From Nymphaea colorata (lineage: Eukaryota; Streptophyta; Magnoliopsida; Nymphaeales; Nymphaeaceae): a stretch of DNA of 64,000 nucleotides. This document shows positions 46,901 to 56,469 of this stretch, piece after piece (the stretch's first letter is position 1; each line of letters begins with the position of its first letter). The DNA lies in assembly GCF_008831285.2 (NCBI RefSeq), contig NC_045138.2, positions 17,517,934 through 17,581,933 of the forward strand. The letters run 5' to 3'. Under the pieces are notes generated by a model. That model had not been told where the DNA came from. It ran no database searches and saw nothing but the letters and a program-made list of their open reading frames with translations. The position numbers and the translations under genes were made by a program.

Positions 46901-49145
46901 AAATCAGTGTCCTCATCAGTCATGGCTGGCTTTAAGTCCTTTTTACTGTGGAAGCGATTGTACTACAGTACTCAATTCCTGCTTTTATTCTTCTGTATTC
47001 TTTGCATCATTATGCTTCTTTCAATTCTACTTTATTATCCATCTCAAAACATGGATTGCTTGTCCATGTTTCTGATCTATCTGAATTTGGTGAATTTGTA
47101 GGCTTGGTTGTTCCGGATGTTCCTCTAGAAGAGACCGAAATTTTGAGAAAAGAAGCCACCAAAAAGGATATTGAATTGGCAAGTATTTATTCTTTGACAG
47201 CTTTTTCACTCAGATGGTCGTACCTTGTACTTCCTCCACATAACTATTGTATTGTGGAATGAAGCACTGGTGGAACCATAGGGTTGTTTCACCAATGTCA
47301 CACATCCCAGAAAGTTGGATCCATGGTAAATGATTTTCAGACTAAATGTCTGATTGATGTGTCTTCCAGATTGATACTCGTGTTGTAAAATCTGGTCTGG
47401 AAACAGAAAATTTACCTTTTCATGTAAGCTATTAATAACAAGGATGCATGTCTAGGAGCAAAAAATGCATAAATGCAAGTGGTCAGATGGCATGTTCTGG
47501 TAAATCTGAAAGCGACATACAAATATGACAGAAATTATTGTCATTTTGTTTGTGATTGAACTATCCAGGTCGAATTTGGGAAGCAACTAACAGAATGAAC
47601 AAATAAGTGATTGAAAAGTTGTCTTTGGTAAAATATTGTAGTGTTGAATCATAAGTGAAACAAAGAGGTTGGAAGATTTTTGAGCAAATGTAGGATTAAA
47701 TTCATGAATGGCGTCAGACTAGTGTTCCGTGAATAACGTCAAATGCGTATGTCCCAGAATATATACTTTCTAGCTTTTGTATTTTGTGAACCTTTTTGTC
47801 TTTCATTTTTTAGGATTGTTTTTTAGCATCTCGCCTTAGTCGAGTAATCATGATACTTGAATTTTGCATGTGCTTTGAGTTGTTTTCTTTTCAGAGCAAT
47901 GTTGGTTCAATATGGTGTCAATAAGCTAGTAGATGTAATGCTGCAGATGCATCTTCTAGTGCAAGATACTAGACTATCTGCTCTTTTTTCTAGTTTTGAG
48001 TAATTTTTTCATTTTTCTAATGGCACTTGTTATTTTCTTTAATTTTGTTAGCTTGTCAAAGACAAGTTGTAGAATCACATTGACAAAGGTTGGTGACTGA
48101 CATATCACAAGCTGTTCTTGCTAATTCTTGCTTAACTTTTTCAAGGTTCTATTGACGACGCCTACTACACCAACGCATCGAATGAAAGCCATAGCTGATG
48201 CTTCACAAGGATTCCTCTACCTTGTAAGTTTTTCTCTCTTTTCCAGTTCAAAGTTTTTAGTTATAATTGAGGCTATTTGTTTTCATGGTAATGTAAATTT
48301 CTCAATCCACTTGAGATTCTTAGTTTCTCTTATCTGGAAGGCTAAAATGTTCGAACGCTAGTTGGAAATGGCTTGACATGGATGCCAATGGAAATCCCAC
48401 ACCCATTTCAAATGAATGTCCTATTAGATTGGGCATGCCGTCTAATGAATGTTATTATGGATGGTAATCTATCAACTAATTTGCAAGGATCTTGGATGTT
48501 ATCATGCAGGTGAGTTCAACAGGTGTCACTGGTGCTCGTGCTTCAGTGAGTGAGTCTGTTCAGACTCTTCTTCGTGATATAAAGGAGGTATTTTCTTCTT
48601 TTCCCTCATTGAATTTCATGTTCAATTTTGTTGTTACTCCAAGTAGATGGTAACAAAACATCCTCATTATTAATTTTGTTGCTCCTTACTCTAAGATGGA
48701 TTCACTGCACAGTGCGCATTCTCTTTGTTATTTGACAAAACATTCTATGCACCGAAAGTCCTAATTTCTATAACAACCGACAGCATGTCAATTTCAATTC
48801 CAAAGTGATCAAATTGAACCGGTTTTCTACATATCTTTCAGGTGACGGATAAACCTGTGGCTGTTGGTTTTGGTATATCAAAACCAGAGCATGTATCCCA
48901 GGTTAGTTCTGTCTCTCTCCCCCCCCAAACACACACACACCATCCAACTGTTAGAACTTGAATATTCTTGCAGTAAATGTCAATCACTACTAAATGTTTT
49001 CTTATTGCAGATAGCTGAATGGGGTTCTGATGGCGTTATTGTTGGAAGTGCTATGGTGAAAGTGTTGGCTGAGGCAAAGTCTCCTGATGAAGGACTCAAG
49101 AATCTCGAGACTTTCACCAAGTCCTTAAAGGATGCCCTTCCATAA
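43971..49145 (+). CDS. TSA1: Tryptophan synthase alpha subunit, plastid, nine exons
   Basis: Cleaves indole-3-glycerol phosphate to indole and glyceraldehyde-3-phosphate in the plastid, passing indole to the beta subunit. Exons: 43971-44171, 45542-45688, 45776-45841, 46224-46332, 47102-47178, 48146-48223, 48510-48587, 48842-48901, 49011-49145; 316 residues, close to the usual plant length of about 312. Residues 1-50 form a Ser/Thr-rich transit peptide; a second ATG at 43977 is an alternative start. The TIM-barrel core starts at [14 protein letters not shown]. Catalytic Glu (residue 100) and Asp (111) lie in [15 protein letters not shown]. Phosphate-binding parts [11 protein letters not shown] and GVIVGSAMV are intact. 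Intron 5 starts with GC instead of GT (TTG|GCAAGT), the only choice that gives the family sequence [13 protein letters not shown]. Exon 7 has a broken copy at 51262-51515. Confidence 0.95.
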
Positions 49146-49324
49146 TGCAATTTTGTAATGTCCTAGCAATTTGATCAGGTCGATCATGAATGTCATGTCT
49201 CCAGCATTTATGCAATTGTGAACTTTGGACAGGTAGAATTAGTATGGACGAGCTGAAAGAGATGGTTCCAATTATCATAACATGCATATTGCTAACATAA
49301 TAGTTCTGCTTTGACAACGAATCA

Positions 49325-49665
49325 GCAATATGGACAACATCGATGATGCTATTCCAAGTGAATAGATTGGGATGCTCAATTTACCTGAAAATTTCGTTGA
49401 CATGGCACAAATCAGGCAATGCAGGTGAGTAGGTAGAAGTTTGCTGGCTGGCCACAAAACCTTCGGTAATGATGACCGCAATGATCAAGTGAGCGTGTAA
49501 CTGGCAGAAATGTTCAATACAGTAGCAGATCTTCCGATCAGCGGAAGTACGGATGGATTTTTGTAAGCTGACTGGTGTAACGAAGAATGCACACGATTCT
49601 ACGCAAGGCTTCTGATGGAGCATGAAAAAGAAGCAGGGAGTTAGTGACACGGAAGAAACAAGCTA
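49325..49665 (-). pseudogene. PPR gene 5'-end fragment, broken copy of the gene at 51606-53555
   Basis: On the minus strand from an ATG at 49623 it reads MLHQKPCVESCAFF, then FCQLHAHLIIAVIITEGFVA, ALPDLCHVNEIFR-stop-IEHPNLFTWNSII. The intact gene has MLRPKHCIELFRLL, FCQLHCHLIVTGIIADGFLA, ALPDLHHAHKVFRQIERPNL. The Gln of FRQIE is a stop here and the fragment ends after about 100 codons. Similarity extends upstream of the ATG (AGTTAGTGACACGGAAG against GGTGGTGACACGGAAG), so this is a DNA-level duplication, not a retrocopy. Confidence 0.9.
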
Positions 49666-49669
49666 CGGC

Positions 49670-51260
49670 CAGGCCGTGCATTTATTTCCATGGAGAGAGT
49701 CTCGCCGTTTGATTCCATCTAATTGATAAACTGGTTATGTAATTAGTCAATTAGACGGAACCAATTAGATAGATTCCTCTTCAGCTACTGGTAAAAGGAG
49801 TTGAGCCTTCTTATTGATCAATTGATCGATCTTTGTAGTAGGAGTAGATGGAATCGAGAGATCAGACAAGAGGTCCCAAGAAAGAACCTCAGTGATCTTC
49901 CCTACGACATGGGAGAACATAATACGCCTTAAGTGATTTAGCACGACAAGAATGTGATAGAGGACAAGCCTTTGAGAGTTTCAATAAAATATGCGCAACA
50001 AAACTTGCATGGAGTATGATGGAGTAGCAAACAAGCTGAAGACGGGGGTGTCCGAACGAAATAGTTAGTCCTTGTGTTTGATGAAAGCACACAGGAGCTG
50101 AACAAGTATTCCAAGCTTTGTCAGGCTTGAGTCGTTCATCTTGCCATTAAAGCAACAGAAGCTGCAAGATCTATGATTTCCTGTTCTTGGGGCGCCACCT
50201 GTTCCTGGTGTTCAAAGAATGCAAATTGCTACATTTGGGTTAACGATGGGACAGACACTCCACTTAACGGAATTGTTGCTTCACCTTAATTTCGTTGGTG
50301 TTCCTCTTCCTCAAGAAACTTTGGTGACGCTGATTGTGAAGCATTGGTTTTCAAAAATGGCCAACTGCCAAACTCGATTCTCAGGAGTAAAGTATTATGT
50401 CCGGTATAGAGAGGCTCCGTCTCACAGGTCACTACGGTTCCAGATGGAAGTAATTAGATTGGGGGCTTGGAGAGATCTAAGCAGGGGCATGAACAGTTCA
50501 GATTCAGTTTAGTCCCAGACTTTAGCAAATTGAACATACTTTTGAGTAATCGAATTTAGATTCAAACTCAAATTTGAGCACTTATTTATAAACAGAATTG
50601 TGCTTCAAAGGCATACCATTTGACAATTATATGTAAATAAGTAGGACCTATTTATTGAACCCGAATGGAGATCAAATTCAAATTTGAATTTGCCTATGAA
50701 ACTCTATGACAAATCTCAAAGTTAACATGTGTTTCCTTTCATCTCAAAGAATGGCATACATTTTTAGAAACAGACCTTCACATCAGGTCCTAATGGTAAT
50801 ATGAATTTTCTATCACCATTAGATTTATTTAGGTAAAGAAATTATCTGTCATCTCTTCTCATGTGCATGTAGGAGCTTCTTTATTCTTTGCCCTTTTTTC
50901 GGAGCAGGCTGGTGGGTAGATGTGCCTTCAGATTTGATCGTTGGGAACGATGGCTCGATAGTGGAGATTTATCTGCCCATTCCTCCATGAGCCATAAACC
51001 TATGTTCTGAAGTGGTCTTATGTTTATAAAAAGTGAAAACATTGTCAGAAGTACAATGATATTTTGATTTTTACCTTGACAGCAAGGAGCATGTATTCTC
51101 ATTTTGAAGAAAATATCATGATTTCGTTGCAAATATTATTTACATTTATCTCTTGACAAATGGACCTCACCAACAAATATCAAGCGATTTACATTATAAA
51201 AGATTATAAATGGTTCCTTTTTCCTTGTTGAGACGAAACTTTTGAACATGAAAGCAATGG
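49670..51260. other. Intergenic DNA between the two duplicated fragments
   Basis: No gene recognised. An open frame at 50219-50512 has no known domain. This stretch may hold unrecognised remains of the duplicated unit. Confidence 0.4.
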
Positions 51261-51261
51261 C

Positions 51262-51515
51262 CAATGGAAATCACACACCCATTTCAAATGAATTTCCTAC
51301 CGGATTAGGCATAACGACCAACTGAATATTACTATGTTGGGAATCTCTCAACTAAGTTGTAAGGATTTTGGATTTGATCATGCAGGTGAACATGACAGGC
51401 ATCGCTGGTGCTCGTGCTGCTGTATGACTGTTCGAACTCTTCTTCATGACATAGAGGAAGTAACTTCTCCTTTCCTCACTGAAATTCACCGTCAATTTCA
51501 TTGTTACTTTTTCAC
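51262..51515 (+). pseudogene. Tryptophan synthase alpha exon 7 fragment with intron flanks
   Basis: Matches 48380-48640: upstream intron words AATGGAAATCACACACCCAT and CATTTCAAATGAAT, the acceptor TTGATCATGCAGGTGA, exon-like GGTGCTCGTGCT and GAACTCTTCTTCATGACATA, and the following intron. The exon frame is broken (a stop falls soon after GCTGCTGTATGA). Retained intron sequence shows it arose by DNA duplication. Confidence 0.9.
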
Positions 51516-51605
51516 CAAGCAGTGACTCGTGAGGGCCTTGACGAAACACAGGGATATAGACGAATTTTGCTGGTTTGACTTTCAGAATCAAGTAACTTGC
51601 ATAAC

Positions 51606-53555
51606 TCAAGCAAGTTTTAGGTATAAAACATTGACATCTGTTGGGAAGCACATTTGCTTATCAATCATTTCAAGCAAGGAATGTATCTCTTCAAGCTGAG
51701 AGTGTGAATCATCCCCAGCTAGAAATTCATGGACTATGCCATCCACATCTATTGAGCTACACCCTGGTGCTTTTCTTTTCCCTTTTGTTTTCTGTTCTTT
51801 CCTTAACCTTCGAACACCATCCCATTTGGCAGCTTCTGCATAAATATTTGATAATAGAACATGGATCCCACAATCAGTAGGGTCCAACTCCAGCAGTCTC
51901 TCCGCAGCAATCTCACCCAGTTCAACATTATTGTGAACTCTACATGCACTGAGCAAAGCCCCCCATATCACTGGATTTGGTTCAAATGGCATCTCGGATA
52001 TTAGCTGATGCGCTTCTGTCAGTCGCCCTGCCCGACCAAAGATGTCCACCATGCATCCATAGTGTTCAATTTCTGGTCGGATTTCGTACATTTTCTCCAT
52101 CATATAAAAAAGTCGACGACCTTCACTGGTCAGGCCTGCATGGGCACATGCACTTAAAAGTCCAAGAAACGTAACTCCATCTGGTTTTACATCTAATTGC
52201 TGCATACAGGAGAAGAGGTGCAAGGCATCTTGTCCGCGACCGTGCATAGCAAGCCCACATATCATAGATGTCCATGTTAACAGACCCCTTTTATGAACCT
52301 TACTGAAAATCTGCAGAGCTCTGTCAACACTACCACATTTTGAGTACATGTCAATGATAGCGCAGTCTAAGAAACCATCCAAATTCAAGCTGTTCTTCTC
52401 TATGAAGGAATGAACCCACATGCCCATTCCTAGAGCTCCGAGGCCAGCACATGAGGATAGCACCGGAAGCATGGTTACACTGTTGGGTTTTACACCAGAC
52501 AACCCCATGTCATTAAACAGTGCTAAGGCCTGCTTGTGTCGTCCAGCTCCAGCAAGCCCAGCTATTAATGTGTTCCATGATATAATATCCTTCTTCACCA
52601 TCTTACCGAACAAATCACAGGCCATATCTGTGGCACCGCTTTTGACACATTGGTGAATCATGGAATTCCAAGCTACTACATCTTTATGTGGCATCTCATA
52701 AAAAACTTGGAAAGAAGATTCCAGATCTTCGCAATCAGCATACACACCCGACAATTCAATGGCAACAAAAGCATCTGTTTCAAACCCCCTTTTTCTTATA
52801 GAACCATGTAGCTTCCTAACCACACTCAATTCCTTCAGCTGACAGCAGGCTGGAAGAATTGTCGCCATCGTCACTGCATCAGGCACAACACCAGCTGTCT
52901 CCATATCGGAGAAAAGTTCCAAAGCCTCCATATACTGGTTCTCGCAGACATACCCACGAATCATCGAAGTCCACATAACAATTCCTCGTTGAGGAATTTC
53001 ATCAAACAATCGGCGTGCACAGTCGACAATGCCACATCCAACATAAAAACCGATAATTCCACAGGCCACGAACTCGCTCGACCCAAATCCCATTTTCACA
53101 ACATTGCAGTGAGCTTGTTCCCCATCTGATCTGGCAATACAAGCCCTGATAAGAAACAAGAAGGTGTGGCTGTCAGGAGAGATGCCGGCGACGCGCATCT
53201 CTCTATAGAGAGAAAAGGGCCAGGTAGGCTCAGACCGGGCAACATTGATCATGGTATTCCAACTGAAGAGATTGGGACGCTCAATTTGCCTGAAAACTTT
53301 GTGGGCATGGTGCAAATCAGGCAATGCAGGTGAAGCAAGGAGCTTGCTGGCCAGAAAACCGTCGGCAATGATGCCTGTCACGATCAAGTGACAGTGTAAC
53401 TGGCAAAAATGATCAGCAGTGACAATTCTTCCGATCAACGGAATTACACATTGAGTTCGGTAATCTATAGAAATGAAATGGTTGGTGTGAACGAATGATG
53501 CACGAACTCTGCGCAGAAGACGAAACAATTCTATGCAATGCTTCGGACGGAGCAT
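51606..53555 (-). CDS. PLS-class pentatricopeptide repeat protein, E/E+ type
   Basis: Intronless, 649 residues. Such proteins bind organelle RNA and usually take part in C-to-U editing in mitochondria or plastids. Repeats run from about residue 75 to 530, with typical signatures SWNTMI, VMWTSMIRGYVCENQYMEAL, VAWNSMIHQCVKSG, ISWNTLIAGLAGAGRHKQAL, LTWTSMICGLAMHGRGQDAL and GVTFLGLLSACAHAGLTSEG. The C-terminus has the E and E+ pattern (PNPVIWGALLSACRVHNNVE, APGCSSIDVDGIVHEFLAGD) and stops before any DYW deaminase domain, so an editing role would need a partner deaminase. The basic N-terminus (FRLLRRVRASF) could be an organelle signal. The start at 53555 is the first ATG; an upstream in-frame stop follows with no other ATG. 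Its 5' end is duplicated at 49325-49665. Confidence 0.93.
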   Translation of the reverse strand: MLRPKHCIELFRLLRRVRASFVHTNHFISIDYRTQCVIPLIGRIVTADHFCQLHCHLIVTGIIADGFLASKLLASPALPDLHHAHKVFRQIERPNLFSWNTMINVARSEPTWPFSLYREMRVAGISPDSHTFLFLIRACIARSDGEQAHCNVVKMGFGSSEFVACGIIGFYVGCGIVDCARRLFDEIPQRGIVMWTSMIRGYVCENQYMEALELFSDMETAGVVPDAVTMATILPACCQLKELSVVRKLHGSIRKRGFETDAFVAIELSGVYADCEDLESSFQVFYEMPHKDVVAWNSMIHQCVKSGATDMACDLFGKMVKKDIISWNTLIAGLAGAGRHKQALALFNDMGLSGVKPNSVTMLPVLSSCAGLGALGMGMWVHSFIEKNSLNLDGFLDCAIIDMYSKCGSVDRALQIFSKVHKRGLLTWTSMICGLAMHGRGQDALHLFSCMQQLDVKPDGVTFLGLLSACAHAGLTSEGRRLFYMMEKMYEIRPEIEHYGCMVDIFGRAGRLTEAHQLISEMPFEPNPVIWGALLSACRVHNNVELGEIAAERLLELDPTDCGIHVLLSNIYAEAAKWDGVRRLRKEQKTKGKRKAPGCSSIDVDGIVHEFLAGDDSHSQLEEIHSLLEMIDKQMCFPTDVNVLYLKLA

Positions 53556-53609
53556 GAAAAATAAGAGGGGAGGTGGTGACACGGAAGACAAGAAGCAATG
53601 CTCTAGCTA

Positions 53610-54500
53610 CGCATTTATTTGCAGGGTGAGATAAATCTGTGTTTGAATGGTGAGGTAAGGGTGTCAAGAGACAACTGCATTTCAGAACCAAATTCCCAAA
53701 TCTAAAGGCATGCTTGAGTGGTGAGAAAAGGTGCTGTCAACCGTCAAGAGGAACCAATGCTCAGACATGAGATGAGATGTCTCAGGCACCAATGTTCATA
53801 ATCAAGTTGCTGCGGTCGCCTATTCATAGAAGTGCTCTTCGTAATGGTTGCCAAATGAATGCCATCTTCCAGTTTGAATAGTCTTGAACTTATGAAAAAG
53901 TAATAAATTCAGCAAAGGACAGTATCAAAGATGAACACAGAAAATCTGATTAAAAACTCGAAGAGAGAAACTAGAAAAACCACAATGAGTATCTGATACT
54001 GTAGCCTTTCCCTGTACAATATGTAAACAAATATGAACACCTTTAATATAGAATTCTATGTTAAATAGCTAACTAGTACTGTAACAAGATTCGACCAACC
54101 AATGAGGCAAGTTAACAGTAGAAAAACACGAGTGAATTATTATAACCAAAACCACAAAGGTATAATGCAGGAAAACACTAATTTGCTATTAAAATGGAAA
54201 ACATATACAATTCTTAACCCTAATAACGACGGGAAAACGTTGAGCTTGTATGCAAGCTCCCTTGGAAAAAGCCTGTCGTTCGTTCGCAGGAAAGGCATAA
54301 CCTTCATCATCGGGAAAAAGAAGAACGGGCAGTAGAAAAGAAAAGAAGAGACTTGTTCCAATGAAGGATCGCTGAGAGGTAAAATGAAAAAATGTATGTA
54401 CGAGAAATTTTACCTTGTTTTAGTTCTGGTATTTTAATACAGATCCGATTCTTTTACAAATTTCAGATCTATTATCGAGTCAATTTCATTTGATCCATAT
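53610..54500. other. Intergenic DNA between the PPR gene and eS28
   Basis: The two genes are divergent, so this holds the PPR promoter on the left and the distal eS28 promoter on the right. No coding region was recognised. Confidence 0.5.
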
Positions 54501-54510
54501 CCGATCCGTT

Positions 54511-54610
54511 TCTATATAAGGACCCAATTTAGGGTTTTAGGGTTCTCCTCTTGTGGCAACAAGTGCTGTGTCGCTCCTCTGCTTCCGGCGATTTCGTCCA
54601 TCCTCGAGAG
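54511..54610 (+). promoter_or_regulatory. eS28 core promoter and first (non-coding) exon
   Basis: TATA box TCTATATAAGG at 54511-54521, then TTTAGGGTTTTAGGGTT (54528-54544), a doubled telo-box in reverse orientation, the hallmark of plant ribosomal protein promoters. A leader exon probably runs from about 54545 to 54610, ending CCTCGAGAG before a GTAATT donor. Confidence 0.75.
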
Positions 54611-54910
54611 GTAATTAACCTTTACTGTTCCTGTTCCTAATCTACCTTAGATCCTCGGAGATCGATTTTCCTGATAATTGGTTACTCGTCTCTTTTCTTC
54701 TTCTTCCCGTTTTTCTGTATTTTGTTGTCTTGTAGAGGTTGTTATATCTGCTGCACTTACATTGTGTATATGTATGGGTTTGCACAAATAATGCGTTGAA
54801 AGGTAAAACTATCTTGTTGTGTCGAGATGGAATTGAGACTTGATGACATGCTCGGCTGGGTTTTGTTCGGACGCATGAGGATATTTTTATTGCTTGTGGA
54901 AGACACACGG

Positions 54911-55039
54911 TTAGGCTTTATGTCAGGGTCTCCAAGGGAAGGCTCGGTTGGCCTATTATTGGGGAGACCCTTGACTACATCTTCCATGGCTACACCTCCA
55001 CGCCTGAGGATTTCATGGTGAAACGACGTGCCCTCTAGG
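54911..55039 (+). pseudogene. Cytochrome P450 N-terminal fragment (CYP85/CYP90 clan-like)
   Basis: In one frame it reads VRLYVRVSKGRLGWPIIGET, then LDYIFHGYTSTPEDFMVKRRAL-stop. The pattern G-x-LGWPxxGET with a downstream P-x-x-FMxKRR is that of CYP90/CYP85-type P450s, the brassinosteroid and related steroid oxidases, just after the membrane anchor. Only about 43 codons are present, with no heme-binding Cys. It lies inside the eS28 leader intron and is probably an inserted gene fragment. Confidence 0.6.
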
Positions 55040-55573
55040 CATATCATCATCGTGATCAGTGTTGTCGTTGTTAGTGACTGTAATTGTTATGTGGCACCAT
55101 AACCGTGCTATATGTTGGTTGAATTTGGTTGAGAATTTTGAGGGCAAGGATTTTGTTCATTTCAATGTTTCTGTATGGAGTCTTTCCCCTACTCTCTATT
55201 CCGTGGTTGCGTTATTCTTTTCAGCATCCCTTTTCCGTTTTTTTTTTTGGTACCGGAAAAAGTTTGTCAGGTTTCATGGTGGAAAAAGGACGAACTCGTT
55301 TATCCCTCAAATTGTATATCATAAGTGTCGGCAATGTTTTTTGAATTTTCTTTGTTCCTTTTTTCTGTTTCCACTTCTGTGCAGTCAGTCTTATTATGTT
55401 CACAACGCCTTATCATCCTCAATTCTACTATGATAGAAACCTGAGAAATTTGTAGTAGTTTTGTATCTTCAAGATTGCAGTTTCGAGTATTAGATCTGAC
55501 CTGTTTTTTCTGTCCTTGATTGCCTGCTGGTTGGTGCAGTAGCATGTTATGCCTCTCATCTCCTTTCCCTCTC

Positions 55574-55578
<5 letters not shown>

Positions 55579-55666
<88 letters not shown>

Positions 55667-55690
55667 CGTGTGTGTGTGTGTGCGTGCGTG
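55579..55690. repeat. Compound CT/AT/GT microsatellite
   Basis: A CT run (55579-55615), AT run (55618-55643) and GT run (55643-55666) are followed by interrupted GT/GC units to about 55690. It lies inside the eS28 leader intron. Confidence 0.95.
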
Positions 55691-56267
55691 CACACCTGTG
55701 TGTTGGAAAAGGAGGTTGTACGTGTAAGATGAAATGATGTCATTGAGAATTAATAAGAATATGTAATTTTACCTTAGCATCTTAGACTGGTCGACTGGAT
55801 TCATCTCACACCACAAAATTTTCTGCTTCCCACTTGCATGTACACTACACATTTGAGGTGTATTCATGAAATTCTGGAAAAACAGAAAGAAAGATATGCC
55901 GATCCTCCTGATATTAATAGATTATATAATGTCCCAATATGTGTAAAATTTACAGTTGCTGTAACGTGTTTTTGCTGGTTAGCAACTGAGGACATCTTGG
56001 TTTCCAAGTAAACCCCTTTCTTCTCTTATAATATATATGCCAAGTGTCTTTCGGCTGAACATCCAATGCTCTGGTTGCGTGCAAGTTATAAAACTTAGTT
56101 TTCTACCGTATAGAGCATGATGAGCATTGTAGATTTGTTGAGTAATTTTTTCACAGGAAATGTATGAGTAGTCATTAGTTTTCTTCTCTGTTTTGATTTT
56201 TCATGGTTTTCTTGGGAACACGGTATCTGATTCTTTGAGCATTTTCTTGCTGCCAGCTGCAAACAGA

Positions 56268-56465
56268 ATGGATACTCAAGTCAAACTTGCCGTCGTTGTT
56301 AAAGTGATGGGCCGAACTGGTTCCCGTGGGCAAGTGACTCAGGTCAGAGTCAAGTTTCTGGATGATCAGAATCGACTGATCATGAGGAATGTTAAAGGAC
56401 CTGTTAGAGAAGGAGACATTCTCACCCTTCTCGAGTCAGAAAGAGAAGCGAGGAGGTTGCGCTGA
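56268..56465 (+). CDS. RPS28: 40S ribosomal protein eS28
   Basis: 65 residues, [20 protein letters not shown] to [17 protein letters not shown], almost identical to known plant eS28. It is an OB-fold protein of the small cytosolic subunit near the mRNA exit channel. The ATG at 56268 sits one base after the leader-intron acceptor; the coding part has no intron. The region upstream that is open in the same frame is intron sequence, not protein. Confidence 0.97.
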   Translation: MDTQVKLAVVVKVMGRTGSRGQVTQVRVKFLDDQNRLIMRNVKGPVREGDILTLLESEREARRLR

Positions 56466-56469
56466 AGAT

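Larger units (their letters stand above)
54611..56266 (+). other. 5'-leader intron of eS28
   Basis: Predicted intron from donor GTAATTAACC (54611) to acceptor CTGCAAACAG (56257-56266), one base before the ATG. Leader introns are common in plant ribosomal protein genes. It contains a P450 gene fragment (54911-55039) and a CT/AT/GT microsatellite (55579-55680). Confidence 0.65.

Noticed and set aside
50280-50320. GGTGTTCCTCTTCCTCAAGA as a remnant of tryptophan synthase exon 5
   Set aside because: Only a few residues (GVPLPQET) resemble DVPLEET; too short and not supported by flanking intron similarity.
55300-55743. 147-residue open frame with His-Thr, Ile-Tyr and Arg-Glu repeats
   Set aside because: Translation of the compound microsatellite inside the eS28 leader intron.
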